Shown in pieces: positions 32,342 to 40,852 of a stretch of 54,162 nucleotides of DNA. The first letter of the stretch is position 1; every line of letters starts with the position of its first letter. Origin of the DNA: Prevotella sp. (GTDB lineage: Bacteria > Bacteroidota > Bacteroidia > Bacteroidales > Bacteroidaceae); NCBI GenBank assembly GCA_017471465.1, contig JAFUTI010000040.1, forward strand, positions 1 to 54,162, read 5' to 3'. The notes under the pieces are model-generated. The model was not told the origin of the DNA and did not search any database. It saw only the letters and a list, made by a program, of their open reading frames with translations. Made by a program: the position numbers and the translations under genes.

Positions 32342-34571
32342 CAAAGAGGTTCTGCTGGCCGTGGTCAATGTGCGTTACGCGATCGTTGAGCTCGGCCAGC
32401 TTTCCGCTATTCCAACGGTCGGTGGTACCTACGAGGTAGCCGGTGATGCGCTGCAGCTTGTCGATATTCTTTGAGCCACACTTCGGGCACGTCTCCAGCT
32501 TGTCATCAGCATTCTCGTAGCCGCAGTCCATGCAACGGTTGCGGTTGTGGTTCACTGAACCGTATCCCATGTCAAGACGATCCATCATGTCGACAACGCT
32601 CATGATGACCTGGGGGTTGTGAGTGGCGTCGCCATCAATCTCGACGTAGAAGATATGTCCGCCGCGTGTCAGGTTGTGGTAGGGAGCCTCCACCTCTGCC
32701 TTGTGGCGTGCCGAGCATTTGTAGTAGACGGGCACGTGGTTGGAGTTGGTGTAGTAGTCGCGGTCGGTGACGCCGGGGATGACGCCAAACTCCTTGCGGT
32801 CGCGCTTGGTGAAGCGGCCGGCCAGTCCCTCGGCGGGTGTTGCCAGCACGGAGTAGTTATGGTGGTAACGTTCGCAGAACTCGCCCACGCGGTCACGCAT
32901 GTAAGTGACAATCCTGAGTCCCAGCTCCTGCGACGCCTCACTCTCGCCGTGGTGCTTGCCTGTCAGGGCGACGAGACACTCTGCCAGTCCGATGAAGCCG
33001 ATGCCGAGTGTTCCTTGGTTGATGACACTTTCGATGGTGTCGGTCGGCAGCAGCTTGTCGGCACCTATCCACAGGCTCTTCATCAGCAGGGGAAACTGCT
33101 TGGCGAAGGCCGTCTTCTGGAACTGATAGCGGTCGTCCAGCTGTTTGGCTGCCACTTCGAGCATATTGTCGAGCTTGGCAAAGAATTGGTCTATGCGCTG
33201 CTGCTGGTCGTCGATGCCCATGCACTCGATAGCCAGCTTCACGATGTTAATAGTGGTAAACGACAGGTTACCGCGTCCTATCGAGGTACGCGGTCCGAAT
33301 CGGTTCTCGAAGACACGTGTGCGACAGCCCATCGTTGCCACCTCATGCAGATAGCGCTTAGGGTCATCGGCGCGCCATTCAGCGTCCTGGTTGAACGAGG
33401 CGTCGAGGTTCAGGAAGTTGGGGAAGAAGCGTCGTGCCGTCACCTTGCAGGCCAGCTGGTAGAGGTCGAAGTTGCGGTCTTCGGGCAGGTAGTTCACGCC
33501 ACGCTTCTTCTTCCATATCTGTATAGGGAAGATGGCAGTCTCGCCGCCACCGACGCCTTCGTAGGTCGACAGCAACAGTTCGCGCATGACGCATCGGCCC
33601 TCGGCACTCGTGTCCGTACCATAATTAATTGATGAAAAAACCACCTGGTTGCCGCCGCGCGAGTGGATGGTGTTCATATTGTGGATGAAGGCCTCCATCG
33701 CCTGGTGCACACGTCCCACGGTCTTGTTGATGGCATGCTGCTGTGCGCGTTCGCGTCCCTGCAGCGTGTCGAGGGGCTTCTTGATGTAGTCCATCAGTGG
33801 CTCCTCATACAGGTCGCTGTAGTCCTCGCCGTTAAGTTCTTCCAGGGCCTTGAGTTCCTCGACGTAGGTCATGCGCACGTAGGGAGCCAGATAAAAGTCG
33901 AAGGCGGGTATGGCCTGTCCGCCGTGCATCTCGTTCTGTGCACACTCCAGCGAGATGCATGCCAGCACCGAGGCCGTCTCAATACGCTTGGCGGGTCGCG
34001 AGGCGCCGTGTCCGGCAATGAATCCACACTCGAGGATATGGTCCAGCGGGTGCTGCACACAGGTGAGCGACTTCGTGGGGTAGTAGTCCTTGTCGTGTAT
34101 GTGCAGGTAGTTGTGTGCCACGGCATCGCGTGTATCCTCCGAGAGGAGGTAGTCGTCGACGAAGGGCTTGGTGGTCTCCGAGGCAAACTTCATCATCATG
34201 CCTGCCGGCGTGTCGGCGTTCATATTGGCATTCTCGCGGGTGACGTCGTTGTTCTTGATATTGACGATATCGAGGAACACCTCGCGGGTCTTGGCCTTGC
34301 GGGCCACACTGCGCTGGTGGCGGTAGGCAATGTACTTCTGTGCCACGTCCTTGCGGCTCGACTTCATCAGTTCGAGTTCCACGAGGTCCTGTATCTCCTC
34401 CACCGTCATCCGCTCCTCGCCGCGTTGTGCGATGCGGTCGGTTATCTGGTAGAGCAGTCGTTCGTCCTCACCTTTGTCGGTATGCAGCATGGCCTTACGG
34501 ATAGCGGCCATCACTTTCTGTTCGTTGAATCCTACGATGCGTCCGTCACGCTTCACTACTGTCTGAATCAT
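32334..34571 (-). CDS. nrdD: Anaerobic ribonucleoside-triphosphate reductase
   Basis: 745 residues from ATG 34571. Class III ribonucleotide reductase: N-terminal ATP-cone (MIQTVVKRDGRIVGFNEQKV), catalytic barrel, C-terminal zinc site (CMDC...CPKC) and glycyl radical segment RITGYLVGTTDRWNSGK. It makes deoxynucleotides without oxygen and is activated by NrdG. A TTG at 34616 would give a longer product but lies in the -7 box TATCTTTG (complement of 34614-34621). It is separated from nrdG (4951-5454) by the fructan region. Confidence 0.95.
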   Translation of the reverse strand: MIQTVVKRDGRIVGFNEQKVMAAIRKAMLHTDKGEDERLLYQITDRIAQRGEERMTVEEIQDLVELELMKSSRKDVAQKYIAYRHQRSVARKAKTREVFLDIVNIKNNDVTRENANMNADTPAGMMMKFASETTKPFVDDYLLSEDTRDAVAHNYLHIHDKDYYPTKSLTCVQHPLDHILECGFIAGHGASRPAKRIETASVLACISLECAQNEMHGGQAIPAFDFYLAPYVRMTYVEELKALEELNGEDYSDLYEEPLMDYIKKPLDTLQGRERAQQHAINKTVGRVHQAMEAFIHNMNTIHSRGGNQVVFSSINYGTDTSAEGRCVMRELLLSTYEGVGGGETAIFPIQIWKKKRGVNYLPEDRNFDLYQLACKVTARRFFPNFLNLDASFNQDAEWRADDPKRYLHEVATMGCRTRVFENRFGPRTSIGRGNLSFTTINIVKLAIECMGIDDQQQRIDQFFAKLDNMLEVAAKQLDDRYQFQKTAFAKQFPLLMKSLWIGADKLLPTDTIESVINQGTLGIGFIGLAECLVALTGKHHGESEASQELGLRIVTYMRDRVGEFCERYHHNYSVLATPAEGLAGRFTKRDRKEFGVIPGVTDRDYYTNSNHVPVYYKCSARHKAEVEAPYHNLTRGGHIFYVEIDGDATHNPQVIMSVVDMMDRLDMGYGSVNHNRNRCMDCGYENADDKLETCPKCGSKNIDKLQRITGYLVGTTDRWNSGKLAELNDRVTHIDHGQQNLFAE

Positions 34572-34613
34572 ATCGCGTATTTTTTTGCTTTTACAGGTCT
34601 TTAATTCGGTTTG

Positions 34614-34621
34614 CAAAGATA
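34614..34621 (-). promoter_or_regulatory. -7 box TATCTTTG for nrdD
   Basis: The complement of CAAAGATA is TATCTTTG, 42 bases upstream of the nrdD ATG at 34571. The sufE-side terminator ends just upstream of it. Confidence 0.7.
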
Positions 34622-34622
34622 C

Positions 34623-34656
34623 AAAAAATATCCCGAAACTGTTTCATTTCGGGATA
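34623..34656 (-). terminator. Intrinsic terminator of the U32-sufE operon
   Basis: On the minus strand TATCCCGAAA, an 8-base loop, then TTTCGGGATA, followed by a T-run (complement of A's at 34623-34628). It stands between sufE and the nrdD promoter. Confidence 0.88.
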
Positions 34657-34695
34657 CCTTTCTCGTGTTAATTAAACTCAAAAAAAGAGGCTCGT

Positions 34696-35124
34696 TTAAT
34701 GCTTCGTGCTGAAAGCCAACGCGTAGGCTCGCATTTGCTTCACCATTGCTAAAAGTCCGTTCGAGCGGGTAGGCGACAGGTGTTCCTTTAGCCCTATCTC
34801 GTCGATAAAGTAGAGGTCGGCGTCGAGGATCTCCTGCGGGCTGTGCCCCGACAGCACGCGGATGAGCAGAGCCACGATACCCTTCACAATCAGGGCATCA
34901 CTCTCGGCTTTGAAGTTGATAATGCCATCCTTATAGTCGGCCTGCAGCCACACGCGGCTCTGACAGCCGTCAATCAGGTTCTGCTCCGTCTTGTACTGCT
35001 CGGGCAGGGGCTGCTGCTCGTTCCCCATGTCTATCAGCAACTGGTACTTGTCCATCCAGTCATCCAGACCGGCGAACTCATCAATAATCTCGTCTTGTAT
35101 CTCGTTAATCGTTTCCATTGTCAC
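34696..35124 (-). CDS. sufE: SufE-family cysteine desulfurase activator
   Basis: 142 residues. The family's sulfur-acceptor cysteine is in LIDGCQSRVWL (Cys54), and the C-terminal segment EHLSPTRSNGLLAMVKQMR is typical. SufE accepts sulfur from SufS for iron-sulfur cluster assembly in the cytoplasm. Its start overlaps the end of the U32 gene by 20 bases (14 if ATG 35118 is used), so the two are co-transcribed and probably coupled. No sufS is in the window. Confidence 0.93.
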   Translation of the reverse strand: MTMETINEIQDEIIDEFAGLDDWMDKYQLLIDMGNEQQPLPEQYKTEQNLIDGCQSRVWLQADYKDGIINFKAESDALIVKGIVALLIRVLSGHSPQEILDADLYFIDEIGLKEHLSPTRSNGLLAMVKQMRAYALAFSTKH

Positions 35125-36382
35125 TTACTAATTTAAACAGTTTGTCGCTCGGCCGCACTTTTCCGCTGACGGCAATCGACACGCGGGTGCCCTGCTGTGC
35201 CACCTCCACGGGTCCGTTGTCGTCGTGTATCTCGTCGGCTGTGACATACATCACGCCTGTCGTCGGTCCCGTTATCAGCAGCTTGTCGCCTCGTTTGAAC
35301 GTCGTGGCCTCGACAGTGAACTCCGCCACGCCAAGCCGTGAGTAGTACTTCGTGCCCTTGCCGACGTAGACCTTTCGCTCGGTGGCATTCGACCCGTAGT
35401 TCTTGTTCCACTCGCCCATGAGCTGACCCTGGTAGTAGCCGTCCCAGAAGCCGCGGTTGAAGACCGTCGCCAGTCTGGCGTCCCACCCGTCCTTCCGCGA
35501 CTCGGTAAATAGCTTTTCGTCTTCGTTGGCGTTTTCGTGATCATGCAGCACCGCTGCGATGGCCTCCTTGTAGCATTTCACCACCGTATACACATATTCG
35601 GGCCCGCGGGCGCGTCCCTCAATCTTAAACACGCGCACGCCTGCGTTCATCATCTTATCGATAAAACGGATGGTCTTCAGGTCCTTCGGCGACATAATGT
35701 ACTTGTTGTCGATCTCCAGCTGGTAGCCCGTCTCGTTGTCGGTGACGGTGTACGAGCGGCGGCACACCTGTATACACTCGCCGCGGTTGGCTGAGCGGTT
35801 GGCGGCATCGAGACTCATGTAGCACTTGCCCGAGACGGCCATGCACAGAGCACCGTGACAGAACATCTCGATGCGGATTAGCTCTCCCGATGGGCCGCAG
35901 ACGTGCTCCTCGACGACCTGCCGGTAGATGTCGGCAACCTGTTCCAGACGCAGTTCGCGAGCCAACACGACGACGTCGGCAAACTGCGCGTAAAACTTCA
36001 GCGCCTCAATGTTCGAGATGTTCAGCTGTGTCGACAGGTGCACCTCCTGCCCCACCCGTCGGCAGTACTGCATCACCGCCACGTCCGAGGCGATAACGGC
36101 CGAGATGCCTGCCTCGCGGGCAGCGTCGATAATCTCGTGCATCAGGGGGATGTCCTCGCCGTAGATGATGGTGTTCACCGTCAAGTAGCTCTTGACGCCC
36201 GCCTGTCGGCAGGTCGCTGCTATCTCGCGCAGGTCGTCTATCGTGAAGTGGTTAGCCGAGTGCGACCGCATGTTAAGCTGCTCCACGCCGAAGTACACCG
36301 ACCCCGCCTCCGCCTGGATGGCGGCTGCGAGCGACTCCCGCGACCCTACGGGTGCCATAATCTCAAAATCTTTCGCAATCAT
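35105..36382 (-). CDS. Peptidase U32 family protein
   Basis: 425 residues. U32 features: N-terminal FEIMAPVGSRESLAAAIQAEAGSVYFG and the central signature EMFCHGALCMAVSGKCYMS followed by NRGECIQVCRRSY, cysteine-rich as in the TrhP/YegQ-type members that act in tRNA uridine hydroxylation with an iron-sulfur protein. Whether this one is a protease or a tRNA-modifying protein cannot be settled here. Its -7 box TAACTTTG (complement of 36387-36394) is only four bases (CACC) from the ATG, so the mRNA is probably nearly leaderless. Confidence 0.88.
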   Translation of the reverse strand: MIAKDFEIMAPVGSRESLAAAIQAEAGSVYFGVEQLNMRSHSANHFTIDDLREIAATCRQAGVKSYLTVNTIIYGEDIPLMHEIIDAAREAGISAVIASDVAVMQYCRRVGQEVHLSTQLNISNIEALKFYAQFADVVVLARELRLEQVADIYRQVVEEHVCGPSGELIRIEMFCHGALCMAVSGKCYMSLDAANRSANRGECIQVCRRSYTVTDNETGYQLEIDNKYIMSPKDLKTIRFIDKMMNAGVRVFKIEGRARGPEYVYTVVKCYKEAIAAVLHDHENANEDEKLFTESRKDGWDARLATVFNRGFWDGYYQGQLMGEWNKNYGSNATERKVYVGKGTKYYSRLGVAEFTVEATTFKRGDKLLITGPTTGVMYVTADEIHDDNGPVEVAQQGTRVSIAVSGKVRPSDKLFKLVSDNGND

Positions 36383-36464
36383 GGTGCAAAGTTACGAAAA
36401 AACGAGTGCAGAACAAAAAGAATCTATTCTTTTTTATGCCGAGTGTAAGTAATTTCGCGCTCAT
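36363..36464 (-). other. Possible 33-codon upstream reading frame before the U32 gene
   Basis: A second minus-strand TAACTTTG (complement of 36471-36478) is followed six bases later by ATG 36464. The frame encodes 33 residues and stops at 36363, overlapping the first 20 bases of the U32 gene out of frame. The box-to-ATG spacing resembles the short-leader genes of this window. It may be a leader peptide or chance. Confidence 0.25.
36387..36394 (-). promoter_or_regulatory. -7 box TAACTTTG for the U32-sufE operon
   Basis: Complement of CAAAGTTA, four bases before the start codon at 36382. With transcription starting a few bases after the box, the ATG would be at or near the 5' end of the mRNA. 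Confidence 0.65.
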
Positions 36465-36491
36465 AGAGCGCAAAGTTACGATTTTTTTTTG

Positions 36492-36499
36492 TAATTTTG
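36492..36499 (+). promoter_or_regulatory. -7 box TAATTTTG for the papain-like lipoprotein
   Basis: An exact TAnnTTTG element seven bases before ATG 36507, again implying a very short leader. Confidence 0.65.
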
Positions 36500-36506
36500 C
36501 AGTCCG

Positions 36507-37271
36507 ATGAAGCATCTTTTTTGTTTTTTATTGGCCGCGACGCTTGCCGCCGGCTGTTCGCAGAAGCCGCCAAAGCACTTCACCCACGAGGTGCTCAACC
36601 CCATGACGCCCATCAAGGACCAGGGTAAGACGCAGCTCTGCTGGGCCTATGCCATGCTCGCCGCCATCGAGACCGAACATCTGCGCTGGGGCGACAGCGT
36701 CAACCTCTCGCCCGCCTTCATCGAACAGAAGCTGGCCTTGGAGCCGCAGTGTCCTGAGTCGCATCGTGGCATGGGCGCCACGCTCATCGACCTTATCCAG
36801 CGTCACGGTATTGTCGGCTACGACGCCATGCGCACTGCCGACATCCCCGCCCCGCGCTACGCCTTCATGCTCGGTGCCCAGTACACGCCGCAGGAGTTTG
36901 CCCGCAGCGTCTGTGCCCCCGGCGAATATGTCTGCCTGACCAGCGACGCCAACCAGCCCTATTATCAAGAGGTGGTCATCGACGCCCCCGACAACTGGCT
37001 GAAGAACCGCTTCCTCAACATCCCCATCGACACACTTATGAGAAAGACCGTACATGCCGTCCGCCGCCACCACGGCGTCTGCTGGGAGAGCCGGGGCCAT
37101 GCCATGGCCATCGTCGGCATAGCCCACGATGACAACGGCAAGAAGTATTTTGTGATGAAAAACTCCTGGGGCACCGACCGTACCCACGGCGGTCTCGAAT
37201 ACCTCTCCTTCAAGCGCTTCGTAAAAGAAACATTAGCCGTAGAGATGACTAAAGAGGCGTATCTCAACTGA
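36507..37271 (+). CDS. Papain-like (C1 family) cysteine peptidase lipoprotein
   Basis: 254 residues, lipobox AAGC (Cys17). All papain-type catalytic residues are seen: oxyanion Gln39 and nucleophile Cys45 in KDQGKTQLCWAY, His198 in SRGHAMAIVG, and Asn219 in MKNSWGT. There is no propeptide, so the enzyme would be anchored to a membrane, facing the periplasm or outside, as mature protease or peptidase. Related Bacteroidota proteins include bleomycin hydrolase/aminopeptidase C-like enzymes. Substrate is unknown. It is a single-gene unit with its own promoter and terminator. Confidence 0.88.
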   Translation: MKHLFCFLLAATLAAGCSQKPPKHFTHEVLNPMTPIKDQGKTQLCWAYAMLAAIETEHLRWGDSVNLSPAFIEQKLALEPQCPESHRGMGATLIDLIQRHGIVGYDAMRTADIPAPRYAFMLGAQYTPQEFARSVCAPGEYVCLTSDANQPYYQEVVIDAPDNWLKNRFLNIPIDTLMRKTVHAVRRHHGVCWESRGHAMAIVGIAHDDNGKKYFVMKNSWGTDRTHGGLEYLSFKRFVKETLAVEMTKEAYLN

Positions 37272-37274
37272 CAC

Positions 37275-37301
37275 CACACAAAGGGTCAGACCCTTTGTGT
37301 G
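37275..37301. terminator. Bidirectional hairpin terminator between C1 peptidase and cysS
   Basis: CACACAAAGGG and CCCTTTGTGTG form a perfect 11-bp stem with a 5-base loop, placed in the 33-base gap between two convergent genes. The T content after the stem is modest. Confidence 0.8.
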
Positions 37302-37304
37302 AAT

Positions 37305-38798
37305 TTACTTGTTCAGTCGCCAGGTGACGCCGTCCTTGGTGTCCTTCACCTCGAAGCCGGCAGCGGCGAGCTCGTCGCGGATACGGTCGGAGGTGGCCCA
37401 GTCCTTATCGGCCTTGGCCTTGGCACGCAGTTCGAGAACCATGTCCATGACCTTTCCAAAGGCAGCTTCGCGAGCGTCGTTAGAGTCTGACGTCTCAGTC
37501 TGGAGTCCGAGGATATCCTCAGCGAAGAGGCGCATCGTCTCAGTGAGTTCCTTGAGGCAGTCGGCACAGATGGTGGCCTTGTGGTCGAGGAGTCTGTTGA
37601 CGATGGTACAGCCCTCGAAGAGGATACTCAACACAAGGGGCGTTGCGAGGTCGTCGTTCATGGCGTCGTAGCAACGCTGGCGCAGGCTCTTGACGATGCG
37701 CTCGGTCTCGGCATCGCACTTGTCGCTAACCTGTATGCGCCCGAGATCGTTGATGGCATTCGTCAGCTTCTCGTAGCCCTTTTCGGCAGCCTGCAAGGCT
37801 TCATTGGAGAAGTCGACGGTGCCACGATAGTGGGCCGAGAGGATGAAGAAGCGGATGGTCATGGGCGAGTAGGCTTTTTCCAGCAGGGGATGGTTACCGG
37901 TGAAGAACTGCTCCAGCGTGATGAAGTTGTTGTACGACTTACCCATCTTCTGGCCGTTGATGGTGAGCATGTTGTTGTGCATCCAGTACTTCACGGCCTG
38001 ATGACCCATCGACGCCGTAGCCTGGGCTATCTCGCACTCGTGGTGGGGGAAGACGAGGTCCAGACCGCCGCCGTGGATGTCGAACATCTCGCCGAGGTAC
38101 TTACGACCCATGGCCGTACACTCGCAGTGCCAGCCGGGGAAACCGTCGCTCCAGGGCGACGGCCAGCGCATGATGTGCTCCGGCTGTGCCTTCTTCCACA
38201 GGGCGAAGTCGGCCTGGTTGTGCTTCTCGCCGACGCCGTCGAGGTTGTCGCGCGAGGCATCCTTGATGTTCTCCAGGGAGCGGCCGCTGAGGATGCCGTA
38301 CTTGTACTGCTTGTTATACGCCTCAATGTCGAAGTAGACGGAGCCGTTCGACTCGTAGGCAAAACCGTTGTCGAGAATCTGCTGCACCAGCTGCTGCTGC
38401 TCGATGATGTGGCCAGAGGCATGCGGCTCTATCGAGGGGCGCAGCACGTTCAGCGCGTCCATATACTGATGGTAGCGGTTGGTGTAGTACTGCGCTATCT
38501 CCATCGGTTCCAACTGCTCCACACGTGCCTTCTTGGCAATCTTGTCCTCGCCCTCGTCGGCGTCGTGCTCCAGGTGACCCACGTCGGTGATGTTGCGCAC
38601 GTACCTTACTTTATACCCGAGGTGCTTCAGGTAGCGGAACACCAGGTCGAAGGTGATGGCGGGACGGGCATGGCCCAGATGGGGGTCGCCATAGACCGTG
38701 GGACCGCAGACATACATACCGACATTGGGGGCATGGAGCGGTTCGAAGCGCTCCTTCTGACGTGTCAGCGTATTGTAAATAACAAGTTTTGATTCCAT
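37305..38798 (-). CDS. cysS: Cysteinyl-tRNA synthetase
   Basis: 497 residues, normal length. Class I synthetase motifs: HIGH-like HLGHARP after the zinc ligand in CGPTVYGDP, further zinc ligands in HCECTAMG and FPHHECE, and the KMSKS-like KMGKSYNNF. It charges tRNA-Cys. Its -7 box TAATTTTG (complement of 38829-38836) is 30 bases upstream of the ATG. Confidence 0.96.
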   Translation of the reverse strand: MESKLVIYNTLTRQKERFEPLHAPNVGMYVCGPTVYGDPHLGHARPAITFDLVFRYLKHLGYKVRYVRNITDVGHLEHDADEGEDKIAKKARVEQLEPMEIAQYYTNRYHQYMDALNVLRPSIEPHASGHIIEQQQLVQQILDNGFAYESNGSVYFDIEAYNKQYKYGILSGRSLENIKDASRDNLDGVGEKHNQADFALWKKAQPEHIMRWPSPWSDGFPGWHCECTAMGRKYLGEMFDIHGGGLDLVFPHHECEIAQATASMGHQAVKYWMHNNMLTINGQKMGKSYNNFITLEQFFTGNHPLLEKAYSPMTIRFFILSAHYRGTVDFSNEALQAAEKGYEKLTNAINDLGRIQVSDKCDAETERIVKSLRQRCYDAMNDDLATPLVLSILFEGCTIVNRLLDHKATICADCLKELTETMRLFAEDILGLQTETSDSNDAREAAFGKVMDMVLELRAKAKADKDWATSDRIRDELAAAGFEVKDTKDGVTWRLNK

Positions 38799-38828
38799 AT
38801 TTTCGGCTGTTTAATTGTTTTTGGGGGA

Positions 38829-38836
38829 CAAAATTA
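38829..38836 (-). promoter_or_regulatory. -7 box TAATTTTG for cysS
   Basis: Complement of CAAAATTA, giving a 30-base leader to the cysS ATG. Confidence 0.6.
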
Positions 38837-38900
38837 CGAAAAAATGAGAGAAAAGCAAAAGAAAAAGTTCGGCTTTTTAGATTTTATATCAAAAAAGCAT

Positions 38901-38938
38901 TATCTTTGCAGGTAAATTGGTCGCTGTGGTACAGCGAC
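38901..38938 (+). promoter_or_regulatory. Promoter and leader hairpin of the first LOS-locus gene
   Basis: The -7 box TATCTTTG is at 38901-38908. In the leader, GTCGCTGT (38920-38927) and ACAGCGAC (38931-38938) form a perfect 8-bp stem with a 3-base loop, 14 bases before ATG 38953. It could protect the 5' end or influence translation. Confidence 0.6.
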
Positions 38939-38952
38939 ATACAGGACACAAT

Positions 38953-39975
38953 ATGATTAAGATTCGAGGTAAAGAGGGCTTACTGCATCGTACAGGCAAA
39001 GAACTTCAGAACGTGTTCCAGAACCTGTTCAAGCAGCGCGGCAAGTGGCGGCGCAAGGCGCTGGAGGTGGCAACCTACTATTCGGCCGATGCGCCACGGG
39101 CCACGAACGCGAAGAAGCTGATTGTCTGTATGTACGACGGGCGGATGGACCACGGCGGCATTGCCGACCGTCTGCGCGGCGTGGTGTCGTCCTACGACGT
39201 GGCCAAGCAGTTGGGCTTCGACTTCCGCATCTACTTCGACCATCCCTTCCGCCTGGAGGACTATCTGGAGCCGGCCGCCGTCGACTGGCGCATCACGAAG
39301 GAGGAGCTGTGCTACAACCCCGAGGATGCCGAAGCGATGTTCTGCGGATCAAACGGCACGCTGGTGGAGCCGTTCTTCCAGCGGCTGTGGTTCAAGAAAC
39401 GGTTCCGCGAGGCCCGTAAGCAGCTGCACGTCTACACCAACGCCCTGCTGCTGCCCCGCAGCAAGCGCTATGGGAAGCTGTTCCGTGAGTTGTTCCGCCC
39501 CACGGAGCGCTTGGAGCAGGCCTTGCAGCATTACAGTGCGCCGCTGGAAGGCGGGTATGTGACGATATCGCTGCGCTTTATCGGCCTGCTCGACGACTTC
39601 ACCGAGCGCGACGGTAAGCACATTGCCCCGGAGGAGCAAGAGCGGCTCATGGCCCGCTGCGTGGAGAAGATCCGCGAGGTACACGGGCGCTACGCGAAGG
39701 GGCGCAAGGTGCTACTGACAAGCGACAGCACACGATTCCTGAAATACGCCGCCGAGCAGCTCGACTTCGTCTATTACATCCCCGGCGACGTCGTCCACAT
39801 CGACTACCAGGACGCAACGTCGGACGACATCAATATGAAGTTGTTTGTCGACATGCTGATGATAAGCCGTGCCGAGCGGGCGTTCCTGCTACAGACTGAC
39901 GGCATGTACAACAGCGGTTTCCCGCGCCGTGCCGCCCAGATTACGGGCATACCCTTCAGCCATCTGCGCTTCTGA
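38953..39975 (+). CDS. Putative fucosyltransferase-like glycosyltransferase
   Basis: 340 residues from ATG 38953; a start at 38917 would place the leader hairpin inside the gene. Features include CMYDGRMDHGGIADRLRGVVSSY near the N-terminus and VTISLRFIGLLDDF in the second half, where fucosyltransferases of the GT11/GT23/GT65 group have a basic HxRxGD-type motif. This is suggestive only. Neighbouring genes are LOS-type glycosyltransferases, so transfer of a sugar to lipid A core or O-chain is the likely role. It is convergent with the following operon, 4 bases apart. Confidence 0.6.
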   Translation: MIKIRGKEGLLHRTGKELQNVFQNLFKQRGKWRRKALEVATYYSADAPRATNAKKLIVCMYDGRMDHGGIADRLRGVVSSYDVAKQLGFDFRIYFDHPFRLEDYLEPAAVDWRITKEELCYNPEDAEAMFCGSNGTLVEPFFQRLWFKKRFREARKQLHVYTNALLLPRSKRYGKLFRELFRPTERLEQALQHYSAPLEGGYVTISLRFIGLLDDFTERDGKHIAPEEQERLMARCVEKIREVHGRYAKGRKVLLTSDSTRFLKYAAEQLDFVYYIPGDVVHIDYQDATSDDINMKLFVDMLMISRAERAFLLQTDGMYNSGFPRRAAQITGIPFSHLRF

Positions 39976-39979
39976 CCTC

Positions 39980-40852
39980 TCACACAATATACCGATGGTC
40001 GCGGTCGGGAAACAGCCGGCTGACGAGCCGGCGCAACCGGCGGGCAGTGCTCGACTTGTGGACGTAGACAGGCAGCGAGGCCCAGTCGGTAGTGTCGAAC
40101 AGGCGCAGCTCGTCGTCGAGCGAGGCCTCAGTGAGGCGGGCACGTGCTATAAGGTCATAGGCCGCCGCCATCCATTCGTCCTTGGCCGCCCAGTAGTGGG
40201 CAATACAGTCGCGCGTCTCCACCAGTCCTGTTTTCTCGTAGAGTGCTACCGACAGTGCATATTGCTCAATGACAATCCGCTCTGCCTGGTCGCCCAGCAT
40301 ACCGTCGCAGAGGGTCAGGGCTGCCAGCACCGTCTCCGCAAGCCGCGTGCCGGGAATTCCCACCACGCCGGCACAGTACATATTGTGCTGAGGACCTAAG
40401 GTGATGCCGCCGTAGGTGCGTCCTTTGATGGTCTGCCACATCCTCAGCGTCTTGGTCTTCATGTGCATAGGATGCCCGTCGTTGGTATCCATCAGGCCGC
40501 GGCCCTTCTTCAACTGCTGCTTCAGCCAGCCGATAGGGCCGCGCAGCACGGTGTCGCAATCCAAGTAGAGCAGGTCATCGCCTCCATACTTCTGCCCGAC
40601 AAACTCGATAGCCTTAATCTTAGCACGCCAGAAGAACTGGTATTCGCCCTGCCACTCACGTACCTTGTCATCGCTGATGGCGACGATGTCGGCCCAGGAG
40701 CGGGCGTGGCTGTAGAACTCCGGGGCAGTGGTCACCATGACGATGCGGTCCTGAGGGGTGGTCTGTCGGCGGAAAGAGAGCATCGAGAGGTAAGCCTGCA
40801 GGTGGTATTCGGTCTTCCGGCCGAAGGTGAGATACATGATGGTCATAGGCAC
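39980..40852 (-). CDS. GT-A type glycosyltransferase, family uncertain
   Basis: 290 residues. Begins MTIMYLTFGRKTEYHLQA and has the metal-binding DxD motif in LLYLDCDTVLRG (about residue 97), followed by a conserved-looking YGGITLGPQHNMYCAG. This suggests a nucleotide-sugar transferase of GT-A fold, but I do not recognise the exact family. The gene is last in a tight five-gene operon and overlaps the phosphoesterase gene by one base, which supports a role in LOS or capsule assembly. Confidence 0.6.
   Translation of the reverse strand: MPMTIMYLTFGRKTEYHLQAYLSMLSFRRQTTPQDRIVMVTTAPEFYSHARSWADIVAISDDKVREWQGEYQFFWRAKIKAIEFVGQKYGGDDLLYLDCDTVLRGPIGWLKQQLKKGRGLMDTNDGHPMHMKTKTLRMWQTIKGRTYGGITLGPQHNMYCAGVVGIPGTRLAETVLAALTLCDGMLGDQAERIVIEQYALSVALYEKTGLVETRDCIAHYWAAKDEWMAAAYDLIARARLTEASLDDELRLFDTTDWASLPVYVHKSSTARRLRRLVSRLFPDRDHRYIV

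Noticed and set aside
32619-34604. Two plus-strand open frames of over 300 codons opposite nrdD
   Set aside because: nrdD is unmistakable; the frames have no promoter, start context or recognisable domains.
34572-34616. TTG start of nrdD at 34616
   Set aside because: It lies in the -7 box and would add residues not usual for the family.
37581-38792. Long plus-strand open frame (403 codons) opposite cysS
   Set aside because: cysS has all synthetase motifs; the opposite frame is a compositional shadow.
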